Of a DNA stretch of 58,853 nt, positions 1-8,478 are shown piece after piece. This DNA comes from Plantactinospora alkalitolerans (GTDB taxonomy: Bacteria > Actinomycetota > Actinomycetes > Mycobacteriales > Micromonosporaceae). The first letter of the stretch is position 1; each line of letters begins with the position of its first letter. The stretch spans positions 1-58,853 of the forward strand of contig NZ_JADPUN010000032.1 in the NCBI RefSeq assembly GCF_015690345.1, read 5' to 3'. The translations under genes and the position numbers were made by a program. The notes beneath the pieces are model-generated. The model made no database searches. It saw only the letters and a program-made list of their open reading frames with translations, and was not told the origin of the DNA.

Positions 1-1305
1 GCCGCCGGCCCGTTCGGGCACGACCTGGGGTGGGCTGGCGCTGCGTTCCTGAGCCCGGGCGATCGCCGCGTCGAACCGTTCGGAACGCGGCCAGCGGATC
101 GCCAGGAGCAGCATCAGCAGCACCCCGGCGACGCTCCAGAGCCCCACCACCCGGGGGATCGGGAACCGTTCGGCCAGTACCCCGGTGATCAGGACCGCGC
201 CGCCCTGCATCACCTGGACGCCGGTGTTCATCACCCCGAACGCCCGGGCGCGGTAGCCGTGCGGCAGTGCCTGCACGAACAGGCCGTTGGTCACCGGCAG
301 CAGGCCGGCGACCGAGAAGCCGGCGACCGCGGCCAGCAGCGCCACCAGCAGTGGCGACGGGTTCAGCAGGGTGGGTACCAGCGCCAGGGGGGCGAGGACC
401 GCGAACACCCGGACCAGGGCCCGGCGCCGGTCCGGCCGGACAGCCCGGCCGATCAGCAGGCCACCGAGAATGAAGCCGGCCGGCGCGGCAATCATGATCA
501 GGGCCTGGGTGGCGCTCCGGTCGGCACCCTCGCTGGCGAAGGTGGTGGCCCAGGCGGCCGCCAGTCCCTCGGGAACGATCGCGAACAGCATCGCGCAGAA
601 GACCATGATCGCGATTGCCCGCAGCACCGGGGTGCCGAACACCAGTTGGAAGCCGGCGGCGGTCTCCCGCAGCAGGTGACGGCGGCCGCCGTCGGCCACC
701 GCGGCGGGCCGGTGCCGGACCCCGAACCAGATGATCAACGCGGAGAGCCCGAACGTGCCGGCGTTGATCAGTAGCGCGAGGGTCGGGCTGTACAACGCGA
801 TGCCGGCGCCGACGAGATAGCCGACGACCTGCGCCGCCTGGCCGGTGCTGGCGTTCAGACCGAGGGCGACGACGAGTCGGTCGCCGGCGAGGATGAGTGG
901 CAGCGTCGCGGACCGGGCGGCCTGGCTCGGCGGACTCACCAGGGTGGCGGCGAAGAGCAACACGAGGATCATCTCGGTGCTCAGGCCGTCGATCGCGATG
1001 ACCGCGTACAGCGGCAGCCGGATGATGTCGCAGATGACCATGACCGTCCGGTACGGATACCGGTCGGCCAGGGTGGTGAGCAGTGGCCCGCCGATCAGCC
1101 AGGGCAGGTAGCTGGTCGCGAACGCGGCGGCCGAGAGCGCGACCGACTGGCTCTGCTGGTAGACCAGCAGCGTGACGGCGGCCTTGGCGAGATAGTCACC
1201 GGTCCAGGTCAGTACGGTAGCCGCGAAGATCGCCCGATATTCACGCTCGGCGAACACCTCCCGAAAGGTTGCCGGCCTTTCGGGCGCGTGTGTCTCTTCG
1301 GACAC
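1..1305 (-). CDS. MFS transporter, 3' end outside window
   Basis: Major facilitator superfamily membrane transporter, probably a drug or metabolite exporter. The frame starts at a GTG at 1305 (VSEETHAPERPATFREVF), with a GGAGG about eight bases upstream, and stays open for 435 codons to the first base of the window, so the C-terminus is missing. About ten to twelve hydrophobic helices can be read, beginning with FAATVLTWTGDYLAKAAVTL. The segment PLLTTLADRYPYR between helices 2 and 3 matches the MFS loop-2/3 motif. The visible end (RWPRSERFDAAIARAQERS) is a hydrophilic tail, so little is probably missing. The substrate cannot be told from sequence. Confidence 0.85.
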   Translation of the reverse strand, partial: MSEETHAPERPATFREVFAEREYRAIFAATVLTWTGDYLAKAAVTLLVYQQSQSVALSAAAFATSYLPWLIGGPLLTTLADRYPYRTVMVICDIIRLPLYAVIAIDGLSTEMILVLLFAATLVSPPSQAARSATLPLILAGDRLVVALGLNASTGQAAQVVGYLVGAGIALYSPTLALLINAGTFGLSALIIWFGVRHRPAAVADGGRRHLLRETAAGFQLVFGTPVLRAIAIMVFCAMLFAIVPEGLAAAWATTFASEGADRSATQALIMIAAPAGFILGGLLIGRAVRPDRRRALVRVFAVLAPLALVPTLLNPSPLLVALLAAVAGFSVAGLLPVTNGLFVQALPHGYRARAFGVMNTGVQVMQGGAVLITGVLAERFPIPRVVGLWSVAGVLLMLLLAIRWPRSERFDAAIARAQERSASPPQVVPERAGG

Positions 1306-1632
1306 CGATGGGCCTCCATCGTTCTCGACCGCTGACCAAATGTGATGGGGCTGCCGGGAACGTCAGACGTTCGGATCAGCGAGGTCTTCATTACGCTCCG
1401 GGAGGGAGCTTGTTCTGGATTCTGCCCGATCGTATGACAACTGGCTAGGGCGAACGGATAGATCGTCGCATCTCCGACTGGTCGAACGGACGATACCCGA
1501 CCGCCCGCGCGGTACGCGACCCCTGCCACGCGGCGCCTCGCCGAGGGCCGTCCGGCACGGCGGAGGCAGCCGTCCGGTCCGCGCCCCGCCCGCCCGACGG
1601 ATCGGGCCGCCGCACGCCGGCCCGTCGGTCGG
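1306..1632. other. Intergenic region upstream of the MFS gene
   Basis: These 327 bases separate the end of the mscS-like gene from the start of the MFS gene, both on the minus strand. I see no convincing gene: open frames here are G+C-driven and have no family resemblance. The part at about 1330-1450 is less G+C-rich than its surroundings and is the likely promoter region for the MFS gene, but I could not fix -35 and -10 boxes. Confidence 0.5.
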
Positions 1633-2691
1633 TCAGGTCGCTCCACCCTGGCCGGTCTCGCCCTCGGCCGGCGGTGTCGCCGGCCGGGGGAACATCCGGG
1701 TGGCCGCCATCCCGGCGGTGATTCCGGAGTTCTCCAGCGCCTCGGCCAGGCGGCGACGCAGTTCCCGGGAGACCGCGAACTGTCCCTCCGTCGTGGTCTT
1801 GGCGATGGTCCGGATCACCGAGCCGTCCACGGTGATCTGTTCGACCCCGACCACCTCGGGCGGCTCCACCAGTTCCGGGGCCAGTTCCGGATCGACCGCG
1901 ACCGAGGCCGCCGCGGTCCGCAGCACCGCCGTGGCCTCCTCGGTACGGGCGAAGCCGATCGGCATGTCCACGACGACCATGGCCCAGCCCTGGCTCTTGT
2001 TGCCGACCCGGATGATCTCGCCGTTGCGGATGTACCAGACCACCCCACGGGCGTCCCGCACGGTGGTGATCCGCAGCCCGACCGCCTCCACCACGCCGGT
2101 GGCCTCGCCGAGGTCCACCGTGTCGCCGACGCCGTACTGGTCCTCCAGCAGCATGAAGAGGCCGGCGATGAGGTCCTTGACCAGGGTCTGGGCGCCGAAG
2201 CCGAGGGCCAGGCCGGCAATGCCCGCGCTGGCCAGCAGGGGTGCCAGGTCGAGGCTGAGTTCGCTGAGGATCTGCAGGGTGGCGATGGCGAAGACGACCG
2301 CCGTGGTCAGGCTGCGCAGCACCGAACCGATCGCCTCGGCCCGCTGGCGGCGCCGTTCGGGTACGACGGCCTGCGGGTCGGGTGCGGCGGCGGGGATCCG
2401 TTCCCGCAGCGGCCGGAGCACGGCCGGGATCCTGCTCTCGGAGGTGCTGCGGACCAGCCGGTTGATGGTCCGGTTCAGCAGGTACCGGAGCAGGATCGCC
2501 AGCAGCAGGATCAGCACGATGGTCGCCGGCTTGATCAGCAGGTAGTTGCTGCCCTCGGCGAACCACACCGAGTCGGTCACCTGGTACACCAGCTTGCAGG
2601 GCGGGTTGTCGAGGCAGCTCGGCTCGGGGGCCGGGGTCGACGGCGAAGGCAGCCCGAGGACGACGGCGGTCAACAGGTTCGCGGGGTTCAC
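1633..2691 (-). CDS. MscS-family mechanosensitive ion channel
   Basis: Small-conductance mechanosensitive channel of the cytoplasmic membrane, which releases solutes on hypo-osmotic shock. It has 352 residues. An extracytoplasmic N-terminus with two cysteines (SCLDNPPCKLVYQV) is followed by TM helices at roughly 55-75 and 115-155. The MscS pore helix and beta domain follow, with the family signatures GLALGFGAQTLVKDLIAG, GVGDTVDLG and VVWYIRNGEIIRVGNKSQGW. A C-terminal alpha/beta cytoplasmic domain ends in an acidic tail. The length is usual for MscS. The gene is divergent from the HNH gene across a 344-base gap. Confidence 0.93.
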   Translation of the reverse strand: MNPANLLTAVVLGLPSPSTPAPEPSCLDNPPCKLVYQVTDSVWFAEGSNYLLIKPATIVLILLLAILLRYLLNRTINRLVRSTSESRIPAVLRPLRERIPAAAPDPQAVVPERRRQRAEAIGSVLRSLTTAVVFAIATLQILSELSLDLAPLLASAGIAGLALGFGAQTLVKDLIAGLFMLLEDQYGVGDTVDLGEATGVVEAVGLRITTVRDARGVVWYIRNGEIIRVGNKSQGWAMVVVDMPIGFARTEEATAVLRTAAASVAVDPELAPELVEPPEVVGVEQITVDGSVIRTIAKTTTEGQFAVSRELRRRLAEALENSGITAGMAATRMFPRPATPPAEGETGQGGAT

Positions 2692-3035
2692 GACTGTCTT
2701 CGTACCGCACGGCCGGCGACTGTCGTCGGCCGACCCGCCGGCTCGTGGCCGAGGCCGCCGTGGCCTCGGAAGGGTTCCGGCCGGGCCAGGGCGAGGGGAC
2801 GGAACCGGTCATCTTGCCACGGGACGTGAAAGCTTTCTGCGGGACCCCCGATTAGTGCGTGCAATCGGGGCACCTATCGGGGACTATTGGCGCACGGACG
2901 CCGGTGATCTGCCGGCGTCGGCCGCGGTCGTGGCGGTCTGTCGGTGCGTGCTGGGCCGACTGTGGCCACCGGGAGCGGGGTCGGCACCGGCGGGCGACAG
3001 GGAGCGGACGAGACACGACCGAGAGGGTGAGCGCG
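2692..3035. other. Divergent intergenic region mscS / HNH gene
   Basis: This 344-base divergent region should carry promoters for both neighbours. The only feature seen is a short imperfect repeat around 2848-2882 (CCCGATTAG then CAATCGGGG, with a second TATCGGGG). ORFs running through it in both directions lack family resemblance. The HNH frame is open upstream to about 2859, but the start at 3036 fits the family. Confidence 0.45.
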
Positions 3036-3569
3036 ATGCCTGACATACGACCCACGGTGGGCTCCGGAGCGTTGGTGCTCAATGCCACCTATGAGCCGCT
3101 GTGTGTCGTTTCAGTGCGTCGAGCCGCGATCCTGGTTCTGTCGTCGAAGGCCGTCTGCGTGGCCGACGGGGAAGGCATCCTGCACAGTGCCCGCAACGCC
3201 CTTCCCGTACCGTCGGTTGTGCGGTTGACCCGTTTTGTGCGGGTGCCGTACCGGACCCACGTCGGGTTGTCCCGGCGGGCGATCTTCGCCAGGGACAACT
3301 GGCGGTGCGTCTACTGCCGTGGCCCGGCCGAGACCATCGACCACGTCTTTCCGCGTAGCCGGGGTGGCCGGCACGCCTGGGAGAACGTCGTCGCGGCCTG
3401 CGCGAAGTGCAATCACACCAAGGGCGACAAGACGCCGGCGGAGCTGGGCTGGCGGCTGCACGCGCTGCCCGCCGCGCCGAAGGGGACCGCCTGGCGGGTG
3501 CTCGGCCACCGGGCACCGGACCCGCGCTGGGCGGACTGGCTGGACCTGCGCGAGACCGAAGCGGCCTGA
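3036..3569 (+). CDS. HNH endonuclease family protein
   Basis: Protein of 177 residues with a C-terminal HNH nuclease fold. An N-terminal segment typical of the actinobacterial family (VLNATYEPLCVVSVRRA) is followed by the zinc/HNH part: CVYC at about residues 93-96, then TIDHVFPRSRGGRHAWENVV and a second C-x2-C in ACAKCNHTKGD. The DH, N and H catalytic positions and four zinc cysteines are all present. I chose ATG 3036 because the family begins close to VLNATYEP, although the frame is open upstream. Its role is unknown; it is chromosomal and not in a restriction context. It converges with the sortase gene across a hairpin. Confidence 0.88.
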   Translation: MPDIRPTVGSGALVLNATYEPLCVVSVRRAAILVLSSKAVCVADGEGILHSARNALPVPSVVRLTRFVRVPYRTHVGLSRRAIFARDNWRCVYCRGPAETIDHVFPRSRGGRHAWENVVAACAKCNHTKGDKTPAELGWRLHALPAAPKGTAWRVLGHRAPDPRWADWLDLRETEAA

Positions 3570-3585
3570 CCCGACCCGTCCCGCC

Positions 3586-3607
3586 CCCGCCGGTCACGAC
3601 CGGCGGG
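3586..3607. terminator. Hairpin between convergent HNH and sortase genes
   Basis: Perfect 9-bp inverted repeat: CCCGCCGGT at 3586-3594 and ACCGGCGGG at 3599-3607, with a 4-base loop. It sits just after the HNH stop codon and covers the last codon of the sortase gene on the other strand. There is no U-tract, as is common in actinomycetes. Likely a bidirectional terminator. Confidence 0.65.
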
Positions 3608-4424
3608 CGGAGACGAGGGACGCGAAGACGACGACGTTGTCGGCGTACCCGGTGGAGCCGCCCACCCAGCGCCCGCCGCAGGTGATGAGCCGCAGGGACG
3701 GCCGGCTGAAGTCGCCGTAGACCCGCTCGACCGGCAGTTGCGACTTGTTGAACCGCTTGACGGAGTTGACCTCGAAGACCGCCACCGACTGGTCCTCCCG
3801 GTTGACCTCGATCTTGGAACCGGGCCGGAGTCCGGCGAGGTCGTGGAAGACGGCCGGCCCGGTACGGGTGTCGACGTGACCGACGATCACCGCCGGCCCG
3901 TACTGGCCGGGGGTGGGACTCTGGCTGTACCAGCCGGCCTCGTCGCGGCGGTCCGACGCCGGCACGTCGATCGTGCCGTCCCCGGCCACGCCCACCGGAT
4001 GTACCGGAGCGGTCAGGCCGAGCGCCCGGATGCCGATTCCCACCGGTGGGCTCGACTCCAGGACCGGGAACTTGCGGGGCGGCGCCGGGGCACCGAAGTT
4101 CAGCCCGGTCGGCAGCACGGTGAGGCCGGTCAGGTTCTGCACCCCGAAGAGGGCGATGAACAGGCCGAGCAGCACCATGATCACGGCCACCGGGCCGGGC
4201 CGCCGGATCCGCCCACCCCGGCGTACCGTCCGGCGGGTCGGCTTCGGAGGCACCGTGCCCAGCGTTCCGGGCGGAGTGCCGTCGGTCGGGTCCGGGCTGG
4301 TGATGCTCGCCGCGGTGGCCTGCCGGACGAGTCGGGCCATGCGGTGTCGCCAGCGGCCTGCCCGGTCCCGCCACCGGCCCGCCCGATCCCGCCACGCGCC
4401 GCCGGCCGGAGGAAGGCGGACCAT
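3594..4424 (-). CDS. Class E/F-type sortase (transpeptidase)
   Basis: Membrane-anchored cysteine transpeptidase that cleaves a C-terminal sorting motif and links the protein to the envelope. Of 276 residues, an Arg-rich N-terminus with a repeated RDRAGRW is followed by one TM helix (about 79-98) and the sortase barrel. His183 lies in IVGHVDT and Cys249 in LRLITCGG. The usual catalytic Arg near the last strand is not obvious: the sequence there is GGSTGYADNVVVFA. The start is uncertain; Met29 is an alternative that would remove the repeats. The next gene upstream encodes a likely substrate, supporting a dedicated sortase-substrate pair. Confidence 0.88.
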   Translation of the reverse strand: MVRLPPAGGAWRDRAGRWRDRAGRWRHRMARLVRQATAASITSPDPTDGTPPGTLGTVPPKPTRRTVRRGGRIRRPGPVAVIMVLLGLFIALFGVQNLTGLTVLPTGLNFGAPAPPRKFPVLESSPPVGIGIRALGLTAPVHPVGVAGDGTIDVPASDRRDEAGWYSQSPTPGQYGPAVIVGHVDTRTGPAVFHDLAGLRPGSKIEVNREDQSVAVFEVNSVKRFNKSQLPVERVYGDFSRPSLRLITCGGRWVGGSTGYADNVVVFASLVSARRS

Positions 4425-4436
4425 CGCCGGTCCGGA

Positions 4437-4958
4437 TCAGCTACCCGGCTCGGTGCGCCGACGGTTCCGCCCGGCCAGCCCGAATCCGAGGCCGAGCGCG
4501 ATCACACCGATGCCGCCGGCGAGGATCAGCGCACCGCCCGGTCCGCCCGCCGTACCGCCACCACCGGTGGCCGGTCCCTGGCTGCCCTGACTCATGTTCA
4601 CCACGGTGAGCGTGGTGGTGGCGGTGTTGCCGTTCTGGCAGCTCAGGTTGACGGCGTACGGCCCGGGTGCCTTGTTGCCCGGAATCGTCACCGAACCGGT
4701 GAGAAAGCCGTTGTCGGGGCGGAGCATGACCCGGCCGAAGGCCTCGGACTGCACGGTCGCCTGCTGGTTGTTGCCGTTCTCGCAGCTCGCCCGGAGGTTG
4801 ACCCGGCTACCCACCTGGGCGGTGTTCGGGGTCACCTCCACGAACGTGTTCGCCCCGGCCCGTACGGCCGACACGGCCCCGTTCAGCGGCCCCGGGACCA
4901 GGGCGGCGACGGTGATGCCGGCGGCGATCGTGCGGCCGACAATCTTCGCAGTGAGCAT
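4437..4958 (-). CDS. Secreted surface protein with sorting-like C-terminus
   Basis: Exported protein of 173 residues. Start ATG 4958 has a strong RBS (GGAGGGAAAGTC); the longer upstream frame lacks one. It has an N-terminal signal peptide (VGRTIAAGITVAALVPG), then an Ig-like beta domain at about 35-120 with two cysteines (RASCENG, LSCQNG). The tail is Gly/Thr-rich with GPATGG, then a hydrophobic helix (about 143-163) and a basic end (GRNRRR). That tail is laid out like a cell-wall sorting signal, with GPATG where LPxTG or LAxTG is expected. It lies 12 bases upstream of the sortase gene in the same direction. Function is otherwise unknown. Confidence 0.78.
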   Translation of the reverse strand: MLTAKIVGRTIAAGITVAALVPGPLNGAVSAVRAGANTFVEVTPNTAQVGSRVNLRASCENGNNQQATVQSEAFGRVMLRPDNGFLTGSVTIPGNKAPGPYAVNLSCQNGNTATTTLTVVNMSQGSQGPATGGGGTAGGPGGALILAGGIGVIALGLGFGLAGRNRRRTEPGS

Positions 4959-5133
4959 GACTTTCCCTCCCGCCGGTTCTCCCGGCCGGTCGTGGGCACG
5001 ACCGTCGTCGGGATCGGTGTTCCCATCGACTCGGAGCACACACGCGCCCGGCGCCCGGCAGGGTCAACCGGGGATGGCCGGTACCCGTCCCGACCGGGGG
5101 TGGGACGCCTCGGTCGGCCGGTACGGGCGCTTG

Positions 5134-5610
5134 TCAGTCGGCCGGTGCGGGCGCGATCGGGACGACCGGCTGCCAGCCGAGCGGACTGGACAGCACCATC
5201 GTGCTCGACGGCTGCCCGTACGGGGCGAGTCTGTCGATGACCTGCTCGAACGCCTCGATCGACCCGGCTGCCACCTTCAGCATGCTGCAGGCGTCCCCGG
5301 TGATCCGGTGGATTTCCAGGATCTCCGGCCAGCCGGGCACCGCCGGGTCGCGAAGGATGCACCGGGACCCGTAACAGGACATCCGGATCATCGCCACCAC
5401 GGCCCGCCCGGCCCGCGCCAGGTCCACGTGCGCGTGGTAACCGGTCACGACGCCGGATTCCTCCAGCCGCCGTACCCGCTCGGCGACGGCCGGCGGCGAG
5501 AGGTGGACCCGCCGGGACAGCTCGCTGAACGAGAGCCGGGCGTCGGCCTGGAGTTCCCGCAGCAGCGCCCAGTCCATGTCATCCATAGTTGTTGACTCTC
5601 CGTAATTCAT
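5134..5610 (-). CDS. Lrp/AsnC-family transcriptional regulator
   Basis: DNA-binding regulator of amino-acid metabolism, 158 residues. The N-terminal HTH is typical (DWALLRELQADARLSFSELS, then SPPAVAERVRRLEESGVVTGY). The C-terminal RAM/ligand domain has the VAMIRM strand and HRITGDACSMLKVAAGS. The start could be Met9 or Met12 (MDDMDWALL) rather than Met1. It is divergent from the tryptophan dioxygenase-kynureninase pair, so control of tryptophan breakdown, with tryptophan or a metabolite as ligand, is the natural inference. A palindrome in the shared promoter region is a candidate operator. Confidence 0.92.
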   Translation of the reverse strand: MNYGESTTMDDMDWALLRELQADARLSFSELSRRVHLSPPAVAERVRRLEESGVVTGYHAHVDLARAGRAVVAMIRMSCYGSRCILRDPAVPGWPEILEIHRITGDACSMLKVAAGSIEAFEQVIDRLAPYGQPSSTMVLSSPLGWQPVVPIAPAPAD

Positions 5611-5620
5611 CGCGAGCCTC

Positions 5621-5633
5621 GAAAGGACCTTTC
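5621..5633. promoter_or_regulatory. Palindrome in the Lrp-kynA divergent promoter region
   Basis: GAAAGG-A-CCTTTC is a perfect 6-bp inverted repeat with a one-base centre. It lies 11 bases upstream of the Lrp gene's start and about 134 bases upstream of the dioxygenase start. Its place suggests an operator for the divergent Lrp-type regulator. This is inferred from position and symmetry only. Confidence 0.4.
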
Positions 5634-5766
5634 AAACGTTAAGTCATCTCGCCAATCAACCCCACAACCATGGAAGCTGCCGGCCAAGTGCCGTCGTTCC
5701 GGCATTCCGTCGACCGGTCGAACAACGAGATCATGACGGTGTCGGGTCACGGAACGGAGGCAACTG

Positions 5767-6669
5767 GTGAAGAGCGATCAACGGCAGCGGCTGCCCGAGC
5801 GGCCCCGCGTACGGCCGGCGAACGCCCAGCAGCGCGCGGCCCGGGCGGCGGCCAACGGCGGCGAGCCCACCCTGGAACTCGCCGAGCGGACCCCGTACGA
5901 GGCGTACGTGCACGCCAGTACCCTGCACAGCCTCCAGCAGACGCTGAGCCGGGACCCCGGCGAGATGTCCTTCCTGATGGTCAGCCAGATCATGGAGCTC
6001 TACTTCGGCCTGACCTGCTTCGAGTTGCGCCAGGCGCGGGAGCGGCTGCGCGACGACGACGTGTGGGCCGCCCTCGCCCCGCTGCGCCGCGCCGCCCTGC
6101 ACCTGGAGGGGCTGAACGCCGCCTGGCGCGGGCTGCGCTGGATGACCCCGGCCGACTTCAACCGGTTCCGCAACCTGCTCGGCGAGGGCTCCGGGTTCCA
6201 GTCCGCGATGTACCGGAACCTGGAGTTCCTGCTCGGGCTCAAGTCCGCCTCCCTGGCCCGCCCGTTCCACCGGCAACCCGAGGTGTACGCCGACCTGGTC
6301 GAGACGCTGCGGGCGCCGAGCCTCTGGGACGAGGTGACCGCGGTGCTGGCGCGGCGGGGCTTCGACATCCCGGCGGGGTTGCTGGACCGGGACTTCTCGG
6401 TCGAGACCGAGCCGAGCGCCGAGGTCACCGCGGCCTGGGTCGAGATCTACGCCGACCCCGGTCCGGACAACCACCTCCGGATCCTGGGTGAGACGCTGGG
6501 CGAGATCGTCGAGCAGTTCGACGACTGGCGGCACCAGCACCTCAAGGCCGTACGCCGGACCATGGGCGCGAAGGTCGGCAGCGGAGGATCGGCCGGCGCG
6601 GCGTGGCTGCGCCGGAGTATGGCCCGGGAGGTCTTCCCCGAGCTGTGGGCCGCCCGGACCGAGATGTAG
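5767..6669 (+). CDS. kynA: Tryptophan 2,3-dioxygenase (distal His replaced by Ser)
   Basis: Haem enzyme that opens the indole ring of L-tryptophan to N-formylkynurenine. It has 300 residues and starts at GTG 5767, with GGAGGCAAC just upstream. Family features: FLMVSQIMELYF (residues 69-80), the FNRFRNLLGEGSGFQS segment with the substrate-binding Arg and Ser region, proximal haem ligand His258 in WRHQHLKAV, the GSGGSAG loop and the C-terminal FPELWAART. Where classical enzymes have a distal His-Gln pair, this protein reads Ser73-Gln74. Indoleamine dioxygenases also have Ser there. It is followed 71 bases later by kynureninase. Substrate could be a substituted tryptophan. Confidence 0.9.
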   Translation: MKSDQRQRLPERPRVRPANAQQRAARAAANGGEPTLELAERTPYEAYVHASTLHSLQQTLSRDPGEMSFLMVSQIMELYFGLTCFELRQARERLRDDDVWAALAPLRRAALHLEGLNAAWRGLRWMTPADFNRFRNLLGEGSGFQSAMYRNLEFLLGLKSASLARPFHRQPEVYADLVETLRAPSLWDEVTAVLARRGFDIPAGLLDRDFSVETEPSAEVTAAWVEIYADPGPDNHLRILGETLGEIVEQFDDWRHQHLKAVRRTMGAKVGSGGSAGAAWLRRSMAREVFPELWAARTEM

Positions 6670-6740
6670 CGGAGACCGGCCGTGCCGTACGGCCGGATCC
6701 CGCGGCGACGCGGGTGATGCAGGAAGGAGCGGAAAACCGC

Positions 6741-8036
6741 ATGACCACCCCGGAGGCGGAGGCGACCGCCCGGCGCCGCGACGAGGCCGATCCCGGCCAC
6801 CGGCACCTGTTCCACGTACCGCCGGCCGAGGGCGGCCGGTATCCGGAGGCGGCCTACCTGGTCGGGAACTCCCTGGGCCTGCAACCCCGGGCCGCCCGGT
6901 CCGACCTGCTGGCCGAGCTGGACGCCTGGGCCACCCGGGGCGTGTCCGGCCATTTCTCCGGTGACCGGCCCTGGGTGCCGTCCTACCGCTCGCTCACCGG
7001 CCCGAGTGCGTCGCTGGTCGGTGCGCTGCCGGACGAGACCGTCGTGATGAACTCGCTGACGGTCAACCTGCACCTGCTGATGGTGTCGTTCTACCGGCCG
7101 GCGGGCGCCCGGAACCGGATCCTGATCGAGGACGCCGCCTTCCCGTCGGACAGCTATGCGGTACGGAGTCAGGCCCGGCACCACGGGCTGGATCCGGACG
7201 AGGCCGTGGTACGGCTGCGTCCCCGCCCCGGCGAGGAGACCCTACGGACCGAGGACGTGGTCGCGTACCTCGACCGCGAGGGGGACCGGGTGGCGCTGGT
7301 CCTGCTCGGCGGCGTCAACTACCTGACCGGCGAGGTGCTGGACATTCCCGCGATCACCGAGGCGGGCCACCGGGCGGGTGCCCTGGTCGGCTGGGACCTC
7401 GCGCACGCGGTCGGGAACGTGCCGCTCGCCCTGCACGACTGGAACGTCGACTTCGCCGCCTGGTGCACGTACAAGTACCTGAACTCCGGCCCCGGGGCGC
7501 TGGCCGGGATCTTCGTACACCAGCGGCATCTCGGCGACCCGACGGTCAACCGGTTCGAGGGATGGTGGGGCACGGACGAGGCGACCCGGTTCGAGATGGC
7601 CCCGGTCTCCCGGCCACCGGCCACGGCGGAGGCCTGGCTGATCTCCAATCCGCCCGTACTGGCGATGGCGCCGATGCGCTCCGCGTTGGGGATCTTCGAG
7701 GAGGTCGGGATGGCCGCGCTGCGGGACCGCAGCGAGCGGTTGACCGGCTATCTGGAGCAACTCCTGGACCAGATCACCCCGACCCGCCCGATCACCGTGA
7801 TCACCCCGCGTGATCCGGCCCGGCGCGGCTGCCAGCTCTCGGTGCGGATCGGCCAGGGCGGCGCCGCCGCGCTGACCAGGCGCCTCTGGGCCGAGTACGG
7901 GGTGCTGGTCGACGACCGCGAGCCGGACGTGATCCGGCTGGCCCCGGTGCCGCTCTACTCGACGTACCACGACTGCTGGCGGGCGGTCGAGGCGCTGGCC
8001 GGACTCGTCGACGAAACCGGTCAGCCCCTGCCGTGA
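6741..8036 (+). CDS. kynU: Kynureninase
   Basis: PLP enzyme that cleaves kynurenine to anthranilate and alanine (or 3-hydroxykynurenine to 3-hydroxyanthranilate). It has 431 residues from ATG 6741, the usual length; the frame is open further upstream and Met at 6717 is possible. Landmarks are YLVGNSLGLQP, the ligand segment FPSDSYAV, VNYLTGEVLDI, the cofactor Asp in VGWDLAHAVGN and the Schiff-base Lys245 in WCTYKYLNSGPG. Together with the upstream dioxygenase it makes a tryptophan-to-anthranilate route. No formamidase gene (kynB) is visible nearby, so that step must be encoded elsewhere or be spontaneous. Confidence 0.93.
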   Translation: MTTPEAEATARRRDEADPGHRHLFHVPPAEGGRYPEAAYLVGNSLGLQPRAARSDLLAELDAWATRGVSGHFSGDRPWVPSYRSLTGPSASLVGALPDETVVMNSLTVNLHLLMVSFYRPAGARNRILIEDAAFPSDSYAVRSQARHHGLDPDEAVVRLRPRPGEETLRTEDVVAYLDREGDRVALVLLGGVNYLTGEVLDIPAITEAGHRAGALVGWDLAHAVGNVPLALHDWNVDFAAWCTYKYLNSGPGALAGIFVHQRHLGDPTVNRFEGWWGTDEATRFEMAPVSRPPATAEAWLISNPPVLAMAPMRSALGIFEEVGMAALRDRSERLTGYLEQLLDQITPTRPITVITPRDPARRGCQLSVRIGQGGAAALTRRLWAEYGVLVDDREPDVIRLAPVPLYSTYHDCWRAVEALAGLVDETGQPLP

Positions 8037-8478
8037 CCGGCTCCTACCGGCTGCGGATCGACCGGTACGGAATCCGACGAAACCTTTCGTCCCTGTCGAT
8101 GGTCTTCCTACTGTTGCGGGCAACACGTCAGAGCCGGCGAAGGAAGCCGCGATCACGCCGTCCTTCGGGGGTCGGGTCGCGATCGAACTGGTGAATGGCG
8201 CGCCCGGTGGGGCCGATGCCGTGGGAGCCGGCCCCACCGGGCGGACCGACACTGGTCGCGTTCGACGGGCACGGCGGGGCCCGGCACACCCGCCTCGCCG
8301 TGCCCGACCGGCCGTCGGCGAACGGATCCGCTGCCCGTCGCCGCTGGATCGGCCCCCCGAGATCTGCCGGGCGTCGCTTTCCGATACCGTGAACGGCGAC
8401 CGGATCGGGTGGATTGACAAGATCGTCAACTGCCCGGACCGAGCACGATGATCCCGTTTTCGTCTGGGGGCGTTCAGG
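8037..8478. other. Intergenic region after kynureninase
   Basis: These 442 bases hold no gene I can support. A small inverted repeat (CCGGTCA at about 8019-8025 and TGACCGG at about 8035-8041) spans the kynureninase stop and may terminate the operon. A 65-codon frame at 8195-8392 (MARPVGPMPWEPAPPGG) reads as plausible protein but has no family resemblance or clear RBS. The last 80 bases are less G+C-rich and probably carry the promoter of the next operon. Confidence 0.4.

Noticed and set aside
2859-3035. N-terminal extension of the HNH protein by 59 residues
   Set aside because: The extension is Arg-rich without family similarity, and the conserved domain starts soon after Met at 3036.
8195-8392. 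65-codon frame MARPVGPMPWEPAPPGG after kynureninase
   Set aside because: No RBS, no recognisable domain, Pro/Arg-rich like chance frames in this G+C-rich DNA.
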